Made by a program: the position numbers and the translations under genes. This document shows, piece after piece, positions 48,931-61,078 of a stretch of DNA of 64,000 nt. Position 1 is the stretch's first letter; each line of letters opens with the position of its first letter. The stretch covers positions 483,841 to 547,840 of the forward strand of contig JAGGNK010015558.1 in the NCBI GenBank assembly GCA_017590115.1, read 5' to 3'. This DNA is from Montifringilla adamsi (lineage: Eukaryota; Chordata; Aves; Passeriformes; Passeridae). Under the pieces are notes generated by a model, which made no database searches, was not told the DNA's origin, and saw nothing but the letters and a program-made list of their open reading frames with translations.

Positions 48931-51900
48931 AAGTACTTTCGGCAAAGTAAAGAAACTTAATCCAAGCAGGTCTATATTTGCCACTGTTCCTTTCAAGTGC
49001 AACTTAGTTTTTTAAGGCTCTGTGTCCTTTATCTATTTTTAAAATTACAGATAGTACAGTTGCATTAAACTTAATTTCTCCTAATTTTACTTTATTTACC
49101 TTTCTAGATGGACTCATGCTGCTTTTGTTGAAGGAGAATTGAGTTGTTAAAACTCCAGATTTTCTTCTGGTTTCCTTCTTTCTATATTTTGCAGCACTGA
49201 AAAATACCTTGTGGATGGTGTCATTCATTGTGCTGCTTGCTGTCATCGAGCTTGTCATGTCTAGCCTCCCAGCAGCCAGACCTGGTTGGGACACACTTTT
49301 GTCCCATTACAGGGGGTTTTTTATGGTATGCAAGGCTGGAGCAATTGCAGTTCACTCAACAACAGATTATTAGAGGAAGAGACATTACAAATACAAATCA
49401 GTTTGTGGTATACCCCATCTCATGTAATGGTTCCAAGACATGGCCTGAAAAATGTTGCTGTCTCTTGAACTAACAGATAAGCCAGGCAAACACAAGCAAC
49501 CACTTTCTCACTGGCTTTCAAGACTTTGGACAGTGTGGTGTCTAGTCTTCATTCACAGATTTGTTGATCAGAGTTGCATCTCACTAGCTACAACTGGGTG
49601 TTTATAATTACAGTCTACATCTTCACGGTCAATCCCTAGAAAGAGGGATAGAAATTAATTATGTATGTATTAATAAATATGAAAAGGTTACAGACATTCC
49701 TGAGTAGAAGGTATTACAAAATTGCTTCAGAAATAGTTCAAGGATTTGCATTTAACCATACATGCCCTGGTTTGTAACAAAATTCATTATGTGACTGTGA
49801 ATTCTGAGGAAATAAAACGTTGAATCTTGGTGAGGATACACACTGAAAAGCAAAGCCAAAAATAAGAAGTAACCTTGTACTTTCCAGCTGTGGCTTGGGA
49901 AGTAGTACACCTGGTCATGCTCCAGCATGCTGCAGCACAGTCCATATGCAGAAGTCCCAGCAATGAAAATGTTTGCATAAAGCCTCATATTCATAAATAT
50001 TCCAGTGCTAACCCAAACTTGGATGCAGGCTGCATTTTCCCTTTAGATTATTTCCAGTATAAAAAAGCTTTGGAAAATTTTAACCCCATCTTAACCCCCT
50101 CCAGTCCCTGCCTCTAACACACACAAATGACTTGCTTAGGATTTGCCAATAAGTAAAACGGAGCATATTTTCTGCAGCATGCCAGATGGTGAAGACCAGA
50201 CATGCAGGAGGTTCCTAATTAAAGCTTTAAACCTAGGGATGAGAAATGGCAGGTGCAGTCTGGGGGTTGTTCAGATAGTGGACACACAGGCAAGCTGCCT
50301 ACGGACCTTTTTGAGAACACCCTCACACCCATCCTCAGGGAACTCATAATGACAAGAGGCAGTTAATTTAAAGCTAATTGAGAAAACTCTATCCAGTCTT
50401 CACACAATAAGAAAAGGTGCCAGACCTCAGCTGGCATTTGCACCCTAACTGGAAGAAAATGGCCATTGTGGGGCTGCAAAAGCTGCCACTTCATTCTCAC
50501 CCAAGGCACACAAAGCAACCAAACCCTTAAACCTTTACAGTTTCAGCAGTAATTCAGCCCATAAATAAAAACTGCTGAGAGGGAGCACTCATGTCTAGAA
50601 ATAGAAAATGAAGCCTGTAGCTTCATAAAGGCTGTTTCTTCAACAGTAGGAGTTCACAGAGTTGAGGAGTAAATGCAGTGCTCTGCATGGATGCCCACCA
50701 GGACAGGCTGATGCCCGTCCTGCTGTAGGCAAGAGGGACCTCTGTAGCCATTATCTGGGTTATTATAATTCCCTCATCTGCTGAAAGTGTTGAGTTTTAT
50801 CCAGGCCCTGTTGCCTTCTGACACTTCTCCTAACTTTTCTAAGACATAGAGTGATGTATCAAGTGCTTCTACTGTTTGACGTTTGAGTGAAGTAGACAAG
50901 GAGAAAAACTTGCACTATCTCATAATACACAACCACCATTTAATCCCACAAACCCAATGTCAGCCTCTCTAGTGCAAAGCCAGTTCCTACACTGGATGTA
51001 ACTACAAATGGCTGCAGGGCAGGAGATGCCTGCAGAAAGCACAGTGTCTGTGTAGCCGTAATCACTTGGCAGGTTTCAGCTGCCCAGACATTCTTCACAT
51101 CTGCTGATTTGCCTGGATGCAGAGCAGGTAGATAGTTATTGATAGGTCTTGACCTGCATCACTGACATCCAAGGCAGCTCTTAAAACAATGAATAAGTTT
51201 GGTCTTATTCTTCTACAGCACTGCACTCTTAAGGGCCAGAAGGACCTTCCACCCTCAGTCTCCCACTGGGGTCCAGTTTACCTCTTCAGTTTGTACCACT
51301 TGAATCACCAGAAATCCATGCTCTCCATGGAAGCCCAGCTGGGACAAGTGGCAGTAATCAAAGGGCAAACAGTTCAGAGACTGGTGCCAAAGCCTTACCA
51401 AAATAAAGTGGGATATTGTGCTCCAGCATAACTCATGGAGAAGGCTGTTTAGAGGCATCACAGTGCTGGTATCACAGCGTAGCTGAGGATCCCATATAAA
51501 CACACTTTGTCCTTTCCATGTCTCTGGTCTGCCAGCGAGTCCCTTTTCTTGCTGGCCTTGTCTCGGTTGTGCCCAAAGTCATGTACTATTTGCCACTGTT
51601 TTGAAAAAACTTTCAGATTTACTTGAATAAAGTGTTCTTAACAGATAGATTCTTAAAAATTTCTGTATTGTGATGAGTCAGTAGTTTCACAGCCACATAC
51701 CCAAATATCAATTTGCCTAAATGCCTCAACTTTCAAAGAGATGTTGCCCATTGATTCCGAAATACATCAGTAAAATGTGAGGAGATTTCTGTCATAGTTT
51801 AGGAAGGGATGGCAAAACCTAAGCTATATCTCTGCCTCTTGTTATGGACCAGTTGCAGTTGGTGAACCATGGGTGTGTTTGAGCTAAATCAATGGCACTT

Positions 51901-54339
51901 TCTGTAACAGAGAAATGGCTCTCTGTAAGTGTTTCAAGAGATTCCCACCTTTTCCTGCCTCTAGCAGCTCATTCTGATTCCAAATAACATTTAATCTCAC
52001 ACCTTGCTGGGCCAGTCATACAGCAATACTACAATCAATGCCAGGTCAGGGATTCAAGCTGAACCCCACAGTCCTCTTTTTGTTTGTTTGTTTTGGAAAA
52101 CACAATATGGAGCAATACTTTTTCTCTTTCTGGCTCTTAAGCTAGTCCCAGCTACTGCACACAGATAAAATAATTGGAATTTTCTTGGACTCCATCTGCT
52201 TTGATTGGCTACAGAAGTGACCCTCTGCTTCCACTGAAGTTATGGTCTGGACACCAAGTGTTTTATGAACTGTGAGGAGTAATCTAAGAGGCAGGTGAAT
52301 TTTCCCCATCCTCATTTTCCCCACACTGATTCTTTGGATAATGCTTATAGAATTATGGGTGTCCTATAAATACTTATTACTGCTGCATAAATGCACCATA
52401 AACGATGCTATAGCAAATGGTAACATTTATGAAATTGAGTGAGAGTAAGGAACTTCATTCCTTTCTAAAAGTTTAATTTCTTAGGAGTTTGGAAATCCTT
52501 AAGAACATGATGGAGAGGATTTGCAATGTGAGTAGATTCATAAAATCTACTATTCTAACAGAGTAAATTAGCCATGAAAGCAGTATCACAGAACTGAAAA
52601 AGCCTTTCTCATCAGAGAGCTGGAGAAATGAACAGCAAACTAATCTGCAGGGTGCAGAAAGTGTGAGATTAGTTTGGCAGAACAGGAAGATTTAATTAAG
52701 GACATATACAAACCAAACTGTCAAGCATGTTTTATTCTGCTTTTGAAGCACTTGGGAAAGACAGCCATTAGCAAACTGCAGGAAAGAATGCATGAGAGCT
52801 GCAGAATAGCAAGGATTGTCAGTCACTGGCAATGCTGAGGGCTGATTGCTCCTTCAGGGAGCACTGAGACAGGGTAGAGTCAATTTTGGATAGAAAAGGG
52901 CAACTGAGGTAAAAGAGCCTAAAATAAGCTTGACAAATTCTTAACCTGAATTTGACACTTATCCCTGTTCCTATAGGGACAACCCATTCCTCTCACGGCT
53001 GAAGAAAAGAACCCATAGGGGCAAGTAGCAGAAGGAAGCAGAATAGTACTTGGGTCCAAGAAGAAAAGAGGTCAAGGGCTGTATTTCTTGGTTATAGAAA
53101 TGCAAGCTTATTGGTTTCACCCCAGTCAAGAGAAGTATTTTCACTCTACAGTCAAAGGAACTGATTTGTGCATTCTGATAACACAAAAATTAGCTGTTAA
53201 TTTATCCTGGTCTATAGGCTCTGATTGCACAGTGGTTTGCAACCATGATTTTCTGGACACTAATATTACAACTGCTGTGACAGCATTTCAATGTCATCCA
53301 TATGCAGAAGGATCAATGCTTCATTTTGTGTAGTTTTACTAGTAATAATTTAAATGCTAAATTCAGCAGACCTCCTTCAGTATTACAAGCTCAGCTGTTT
53401 CCTAAAAGGAAACAACCATTCCAGCTATATTCCTGCCACTTAATGTTCCTTCAAATTTCCCATGGCTAAAGGTGCAAGTGTGTGCCAGCTGAGCTGCATT
53501 TCTGTGTGCAGCCCTTCTTGCCCCAGAAAGCTTTACTGGTTATTTACAAGAAGGAATGGCCTACAGGTAACCAAAATTGTGTCCCTTCCAGACAGCTGAT
53601 GGGACCTGGGTGAAGAACTCTATTGCCAGTTCTTGCATAGTAAGCAGCATGAGGAAGAGCATAAGGGGAGCCTGCTTGTGCAAGATTTTCTTCACTTTGC
53701 AGTGAGTCACTAGCTAAGATTACTAATTCAGCTCAAATAGTCCTCCTGATGTCATTCTCTGTCAGGAAGAAAAAACTATGTAGTTTCTTTATTAGTAAGG
53801 AAGGAGAATGCTTGGTGCTTGCCAAGAAATCTTAATGAATTGAAGAGATTTTTCATTTTTGAAACAAAGTCTTACAGCTATTTGTTTGAGCTGTGAAGAA
53901 CAACCCACCAGAACAGAAAGCAGAGCATGTAAATGCAATATCAAGAAAACAACGGCTGTAGAAAATTAAATAGACTCAGAAAATACCTGAGTCAAATTCC
54001 TCAGTGTGAGCAAAGGACTGAAGAGCATGCTGATGGGAAGTTAGCTGTTTGTGTGGTGTGTTGGTGGCTGGTTTTGGGTTTTTTTCTGCTCCCTTTCTGC
54101 TCAGGAAGGCAAATTGTATTTCTGCACCTTTTCATTTTCCAAGTGTGTTGATCCCAAGTAATCTTAGCTTATCCAGTGTGTAAAAGGTTTTGTTTCCACA
54201 CTGTTGTGTTACCCTGCAGTTATTGCTTTCAGTTGAATAGATCTTACTGGTTTAAACCTGGCAGATCAAAATGGGCTATGTTTTGTCTGTCTGATAGGGT
54301 TCCCTTTAAGCTGATGTAAATAACAGTTGTAAAACTGAT
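48931..54339. other. Unassigned unique sequence
   Basis: No gene or retroelement recognised. A (TTTG)4-like run lies near 52078-52096. A possible conserved patch with TTAATTAAG lies near 52690-52800. Frames are at most 96 codons. Confidence 0.55.
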
Positions 54340-57300
54340 GAGTTTGTGTGTATATGCATGTATGCAAATGAGATCAGGAATAATAAATATACAACTAGGT
54401 AAAAACCTGCAGGTTTTAAAAAATTGTCTCAGAGATTTGTACAGTGGATTTACAGTTTGAGGAGATAGAGCACAATGTGTCAAGGAGAGGAAATGTGGAA
54501 AGGGAATAAAATGACAGTGTCAGTCTCTGTAAAAAGCTGGCACAGATTGGACAGAAGAATTCAAGCCAGCCCTGTGAGCATGGTCTGCCCCAAAGGGCAT
54601 CAGGAAATGCTGATTTCCTGCGGGGGAAAAACCCAGCTACACTGTTTAGGATTGGCATCATGCCCAAGGGCAAACGGCTTTTGCAAGGTTGCAGGCAGAG
54701 TAGGGAGTCTTCACGCTGGGCATGGAAATACCCACCATACACTCACAGAAAAACACGTGTTTTTGTGCTCTGTTCATCCTCACCCTCCTCCTCCTGCTCC
54801 TTCTCTTTCATTGATTTGACACAGTCACCTCCAGCCTCAGGCTGATCTCACACACATCAAAACAGAGTCCTGCTCCGACTGACTCCAGTTTCAGCAGCTC
54901 CGCTGGCTTATGTGCTTGAAGACGTTTGAATTTCCTGTCAGTGTGGGTGCTGCCAGAAATTTTCTTAGGCTTTTTTCTAGACTTGTAATTGAGACGGCAC
55001 AGTGGTTCTTTGTAAAAAGGCTGTTTTTGAGATTCTCCTCAGGCGAACAATAGAAACAGTACAGATGGTGCCCTGCAGATTTTGCTTCTTGCAGTACTCT
55101 AGGAATTCAAGACTATGCACTGTCTATATTTGGATAATTTCTATTTCTTGTTAAAAGTTACACAAAAGCAACAAGCTATAATCCTAAAAAGTACAGATAT
55201 AGGCTTAAAAATTTTCTAACAGTGTAAAATGCTTTTTCAATTCTGATATTTCCATTTTTTCCCTCTCGTGAATGTTGCAGGTCAGAACTGAGTCCTTTCT
55301 GATCAGAAAACCTCAACTGAGATATCATACCTTGTGCTACTTCTTTTTCTACCATCAGGTAAAGAGATTATTAAGAACCCCAGAATGACACAAAAAGGTC
55401 ATTAAAAAATTGGTGATTTCCCATCATCAATAAGACAAAAGAAAAAAAAAAAATCCATGATGCCATTACTACAATGAGAAGAGAAAACCTACCTGAGGTT
55501 TCAGAGCAAAACAGTTTCAGATGGTATTCTGAAATGGCTAAAATAGATAGTTAAAGAGAAGAATGAGAGCATTAATAAATATTGCTGTTGAAGTCTGTGT
55601 GATTAGATGGAGTGATGTGCTAAAAGAAAGGATCACACTGTGTAAAGTCAGTGCAGTTTAGGGTTCACATCTGAACTGAGACTTGGGCTTAATCTTGTCA
55701 AAATTTCAAAATCTGTATTGTCAGATTTCATTCAAAAACAAAAACACCATGGAAAATTTTCAAGTTTGTGAGAGTCTTGCCATCCTGAGAAGCAGAAAAT
55801 CACTTATATCTCTTTCTGTTTTGGTCTATATCTGAAAGAGAGTAATATGAAAAGATTAAACTGAAGCCATAAGTTCAAGAATTTCTGACCCCGACCCAGG
55901 CATATTGCTATGTATGTAAGGAGCATTTAAAATCTGGTATTTTGGCCTTGCTTGCTGAAGCAAACAGTGACAGCTGTGAAGTCCAGAACCACATCTGGAT
56001 TTTATCCAAATAAAACTCTCCCTGGCTGGTGTAAATCAAAACATTCTTTGAGGTTAAAAGTTATGTTTATTTCACAAAATACTACATGGGTACAAAAATT
56101 TGTATGTTTATTCCTAATTATGCATATAAAGAAATAATAACAGACATACAGTTATCAATGGAATTTTCTATAGAATATTAATTTCAGCCATAACGATGAG
56201 AAAAATCAAGCCTATTTTTTACACTGATAAAATATCACCCTTCTTTATGGAGCAGCTTAAAAAAATGTTAACTCCTAGCTCAGGAACAACTTGTAACAGT
56301 GAACCAAACACAAGTCACCAGGGAGGAAAATCTAAAATAATTGACACCAAGCTTCACGTGGCTACACAAATATAAGCATTGAGCTGTGATACACACAGCC
56401 TATATTGCTGCTTAGCAAAAGAAACTCTGTTGTTTTTCATTTTATTTCCCTCAACTTTTGATGGAGGCAGAACAATAACCTCCACACAGCTAGATAATTG
56501 CTTTCACCAAAATCTCTGAGCACAATGTCATCCCTTAATGACACTCCACTATTAGTTCACAGATGTTATGATAAAATTCATTTTGTTCCCTATGAGAACC
56601 CTTAATGTTGATTTTGATGTCAGTCTTATTGATTGGCTATTGAACTCCTCATTGTGCTGCTTTGAGAAGGTCCCGGCCTGCCTATGCAGAGAGCTTTTGC
56701 CCTGGGCTAGCTGTCAATCTCCACAACAAGGCACCTTGAAAAGGTCAGGGCTACCAAAGGCTGGCCAAGGATGTACTGCCTTTACCTCAACTGAAAGAGG
56801 ACTTAATTAGGGCAGAAATAATTAATTTGGTGAATTTCTTTTCATGGGGTAGCAATCTAGCTGATAAGTAAATTCAGGAGATGGGCTGCCTGTTCTTATC
56901 CTTCACAGGGATTAACACTGAAATGTCATGGCTTGACAAAAACAAACTCCCACAACCTAAACCGGCAAACAAGGAAAGGAAAGGAATGCTGGCAGAGGAG
57001 GTGAAGGCAGAAAACATGTTTTCAGTCATTGGGCCCTATAACCAAACCTCTCCAAGGAGCAGCTCCCTTTTTCTTCAATAGCAAGTGGCTCTGAAATAGA
57101 AAGGAAATCAAAGGAATATGATGTGTCAGGTACAGAGCACAAATAGACTGTGAAACAGAGAATGGTAGGGCCAGCTCTGGGCAGACAGAGGCATCAGGGA
57201 ATGCACAGATTGAGCACAGGGCAGCATGGCACCTGCTGGGCTGGTGCTCCTCTGTTCTATCAGTCCAGAGTGCAGAAGACAAACCCTAATTTTGAAAGGC

Positions 57301-58147
57301 TTTATCACTGTGGGACATTGATGCCCTAACAGCCTCATCACCTGAGCTGGTGTTGAAATAAGAGCTCCATTTTTTCTGATGCAGGCATCCACCCATGCTC
57401 CCAGGCACAGTGTGGCCTCAGTCTCCCAATGCCTGGCCTCTGCCTCCATTCTGGAAAGCACTGGCTTTCAGTGCCACAGCAGGCAGTGCCATGGTATCAC
57501 CTCCACGTGGGGGTATTTTACCTCACCTACACTGAGTATTGGTAGTCAAGGACAAATAGCAGAGCATAACGCCCAGACATTTTTAACTTCAGGACAGCAC
57601 ATCAACAAGACTAAGTTGTCAGTTAAAAGTGATTCTGTGCTTTTAATCTCAGCTCTGTATAGTTCCTGGGACGTTTCCCACATTACAATTGCAACTTTTG
57701 GCACAAAACTCTCACTCTAGCCATATCCTATCACAAGTTTGTTTCACAGAAAGCCTTTTATGAGCCTTTGACTGTTAAAGGCAGGGAAAATGTTTATTTC
57801 TTTGTAAATAGGCCCTCAACATTACTATTTTCCATTAGCCCTGTGGGTTGGCTTTCACAGTCTACTGGAACAAGCAGAGGACCATAATCAACCTGAAATC
57901 CAAGCAGAAGCAGTAACCTACTTGATTATACATACTGATGCCACTCGGTAGCCACTTTTCCATGGATTTAGCTATTTAGCTGAGGTGTATTGCAGGGCTG
58001 TTTGGGCCAGAAGAGTAGATGCAGAAGGTACCTGAGTAGAGGCTGCAGGAGAGGTGCTGGGGCTTGTCCTAGCAAGGAAGGTGGATAACTCCAGGTAGAG
58101 AGGATGTGGCAAAAGATTTGCTCTGTGCCAGGAAGGAAATAAGGACT

Positions 58148-58148
<1 letters not shown>
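54340..58148. other. Unassigned, with an octamer motif
   Basis: A perfect POU octamer ATGCAAAT lies at 54362-54369. A possible conserved patch at 56560-56660 has TTGATTTTGATG and ATTGATTGGCTATTG words. Slightly GC-richer DNA at 57120-57500 has frames up to 113 codons without recognisable domains. Confidence 0.5.

Positions 58149-58179
<31 letters not shown>
58149..58179 (+). repeat. (GT)n microsatellite
   Basis: About 15 uninterrupted GT dinucleotides followed by a short G/T-rich spacer. Likely polymorphic in length. Confidence 0.97.
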
Positions 58180-58186
<7 letters not shown>

Positions 58187-60944
58187 TGGTGCATCAGTGG
58201 AAGGGAACATGTCACACATATCCTGTGCCAGGAAGTAATTTCAACCTTCTCCTGGACCAGCAAAATTGGATTTTTGTGTGTGGCACAGTGACACTTGAGC
58301 CCTCTCTGCTAGAGTAATTTAATTGAGTGACAGCAGGCTGAGGTTGAGGTCTAGCTATGAGAGTAGGACAGCTAGCCAAGTGTCAACTTTCCTTTGTTGG
58401 TGCTACCAGCATGTTGGACAAACACATGATAGACATTGGTGTCATTTGCAGGTAAGTGAGATGAGACACAGCTAGAAAGTTATTTTTGTAGCAATCTAAG
58501 CAAAAGAGAAAAGGACATCTGCTTTGTCGCTCTTTCCTGGTATGCAGTGGTCATAATGAGAAACATGGAGTTTTTATTCATCCTTGCATTTCTGAATATT
58601 GACCTTAATTTCATTCTGTATGGAGAGATTTCATTCCTCTCTTTGCTATTGTGCTCTTTTTTTCCCCACCAAAATTATAAGATTAATTGAAATCTAAAAT
58701 TAATATCTGATTGCAATCTAAATTGAATAGAGAGCTACAATTTTCCAGTTTTCTGCAATCATAAAATAACATGGTTGAGAGAGCTAAATCTAATTGTGTG
58801 CGGATTAAAAAAAAAAAAAAAATCTTTTCCTGCTTCTGCACTTGCCTTAGTATTCTAATAAGCCCAAACATAGAAGGCATTTCTAATCAAATAGCTAGAA
58901 TTTCATGTCTGATTATGAACGCGTATTTGTAAGAAGAAATAACCTGGGAAACAACTGGGATTGGAGAAGCATTTCTAAATTATATGTATCTGGTTTCTTC
59001 CAGCTGATAACATTTTGAGCATTTCTTGGATCTGTTAGTTTTTAATTTAGTGCAAAGCTTCAAACTCTAGTGGCACAAGAGAATGCCCTGCTAATGTTGC
59101 AGCAGAGCAGTAAAAATGTCAGCAGCAGGTTTGATACTCAGTGCTACAGTGCTCTGTGCAGAAGCTCTAGTGAACTGGGACTGGGTCTGTTCCAGACAGC
59201 AATTTGGTAAATCCTGCCCGTTTTTAAACACACATGTATTCCTATTAATTTTATGGGAAAAGTGTGCTGGAGAAAATCCATAAGAAGTCCCCCAGTAGCA
59301 TGGGGAAGAGGACTCCTTTTTAAGCAGCTGCCACATTTAGTAAGGTGTGAAAGAAAGCCATTTCGCAATGACTCCCTCATGTGTGCTCTCAGTTTTGTAG
59401 CCTGAACTGGTCAGCATGATGTTGGTAACAAAGTTTCTCTTGATTTAATTGGTAGTAGATGAGTGTAGGTTCTCATCTGAAGTTCTTGGAAGACGCATTT
59501 GTTGCCTTCAATGGGTAGAATAAGACTGATCCCTCTGTGCTTCAGTAATTTAACTAAGGGGCCTATTTTGGGAGTCTGGTGACTTGATTCTCTCTTTGAG
59601 AAACAACAATTGTTATATGAGCACCTCTGGAGGCCGCCTGAATGTGCAGCTGAGATAAATTGTCTTCCAGCAATGTCTGGTTCTTTTGTTTGGGATGGCT
59701 GGGGCAGCTGTGGGCCTTATTCAGGAGCCTTGGTTTATGGGGAGGGCTTGAGGCTGATTGTGGATCTTTAGAGAATCACTTCCTTCCGTTGGTATCAGTG
59801 AGAGCCCAGAGACTCTAGCACTTCCAAAGAGATGTACAGACTCCTCCTGGAAGAAGCTTTGCTTGATTTCTGAAGGGGGTATAATGAGGTTTACTAAAAC
59901 AGGTTCTTCATCAGTTTTTCAGCTATAAGGTTGGTAAAAAAAGGTTACTGCTTAATGGAACACACATAATCCTAGTATCAAAGAAAATTGTCACTTTCTT
60001 GTCATCTGTATGCAAAATTGCTGAATCTTATTTTGCAACATTATAAACTAATTATTAAATTAGATCTGTATAAATACTCTTGGGATGCTGTCTGCATCAG
60101 ATTAGCTTCTCATTTCATGCAGATTACAAAGACACACAGCTATGTGCTAGTGGAGGTGGAAAGTACTGTCAGTAGTTTCTTTGCCGATCGAGTGTGCTGG
60201 TGGTCACAGACTCTGTCCTGCCCTGGTTGCGATTCCATAGAACCCTAAATTGGCTTTTTTAGACAAAGGTCACATTGTGGTATCAATTACTAGCTATTAC
60301 CTGGAAAATTTAATTTCATGCCCTGTAGTTGGTCTGCTTTCTTCTCTGCTATGATTGGCAACTGTTTCCCTGCTGGTAACTAGAATAGCTCATTTACGTT
60401 AAGTGATTAAAATCCAGAAGCTAACTGATTTGGAAGGACAGCTTTAGGTTACTAGCATTACTCAGCTCTTGCGTAAATGCTTTCAGATGAATAAAACAAA
60501 AGCTTCTTCTTGCCTTTTACAAAGTCTCTTAAGAAACTGTGTTATTTGTGGTTTGTGTCATGTCTGTTTGTTGTTCAGTAGACATTTAGTTGATGCACTT
60601 ATGAAAACTGGAGGAAATTAGTGAGCTAAGAGGTGCCTAATTTTAGGTAATAAATTATGGTCTTGTTAATATTACTTATTTTTTAACCTAAAAAAATTGC
60701 TTGAAGATCATAAAATCTTTTATGTCTACTAGAAGACTCTGAGGAACTTCCTAAATGCCTGGTTTGCAATTTAACACATTTCAGTGCTATTTCTATGTTC
60801 CAGAAAGCTGGGTCTTCATTTATTCTCAGGAATTGTTTCCTTCCCAAAGGATATATTATGTCATTTACTTTCAGGTGGTACTGCTAGTCAAAATAAAGTG
60901 ACATTTCTGCTTTAAAACTGTTTATATAATATAGGAAGTGAGAG
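58180..60944. other. Unassigned unique sequence
   Basis: AT-rich, one poly(A) run, frames at most 86 codons. Nothing else is seen. Confidence 0.55.
58807..58822 (+). repeat. Poly(A) run of 16
   Basis: Homopolymer with no retroelement body identified next to it. Confidence 0.93.
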
Positions 60945-61078
60945 GTTGAATTGGGCCGTGGGCAACCTGATCTAGTAAAAGGTGTCCCCGCTCATGGCAG
61001 AGGGTTTGAAACAAGGTGGTCTTTATGGTCTCTTCCAACACAATTCAGGAACATCACAGAGCTATGATTTTATGAATC
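60945..61078 (+). mobile_element. CR1 LINE 3'-end fragment
   Basis: Short and clear. It begins around 'ggccgtgggcaacctgatctagt' (60955-60977), followed by 'aaggtgtccccgctcatggcag' and 'gggtttgaaacaaggtggtcttta'. The tail is 'tggtctcttccaaca' (61027-61041), ending in a degraded 'cagagctatgattttatga' repeat. Only the last 130 or so bases of the element are present, an extreme 5' truncation common for CR1. Confidence 0.9.
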
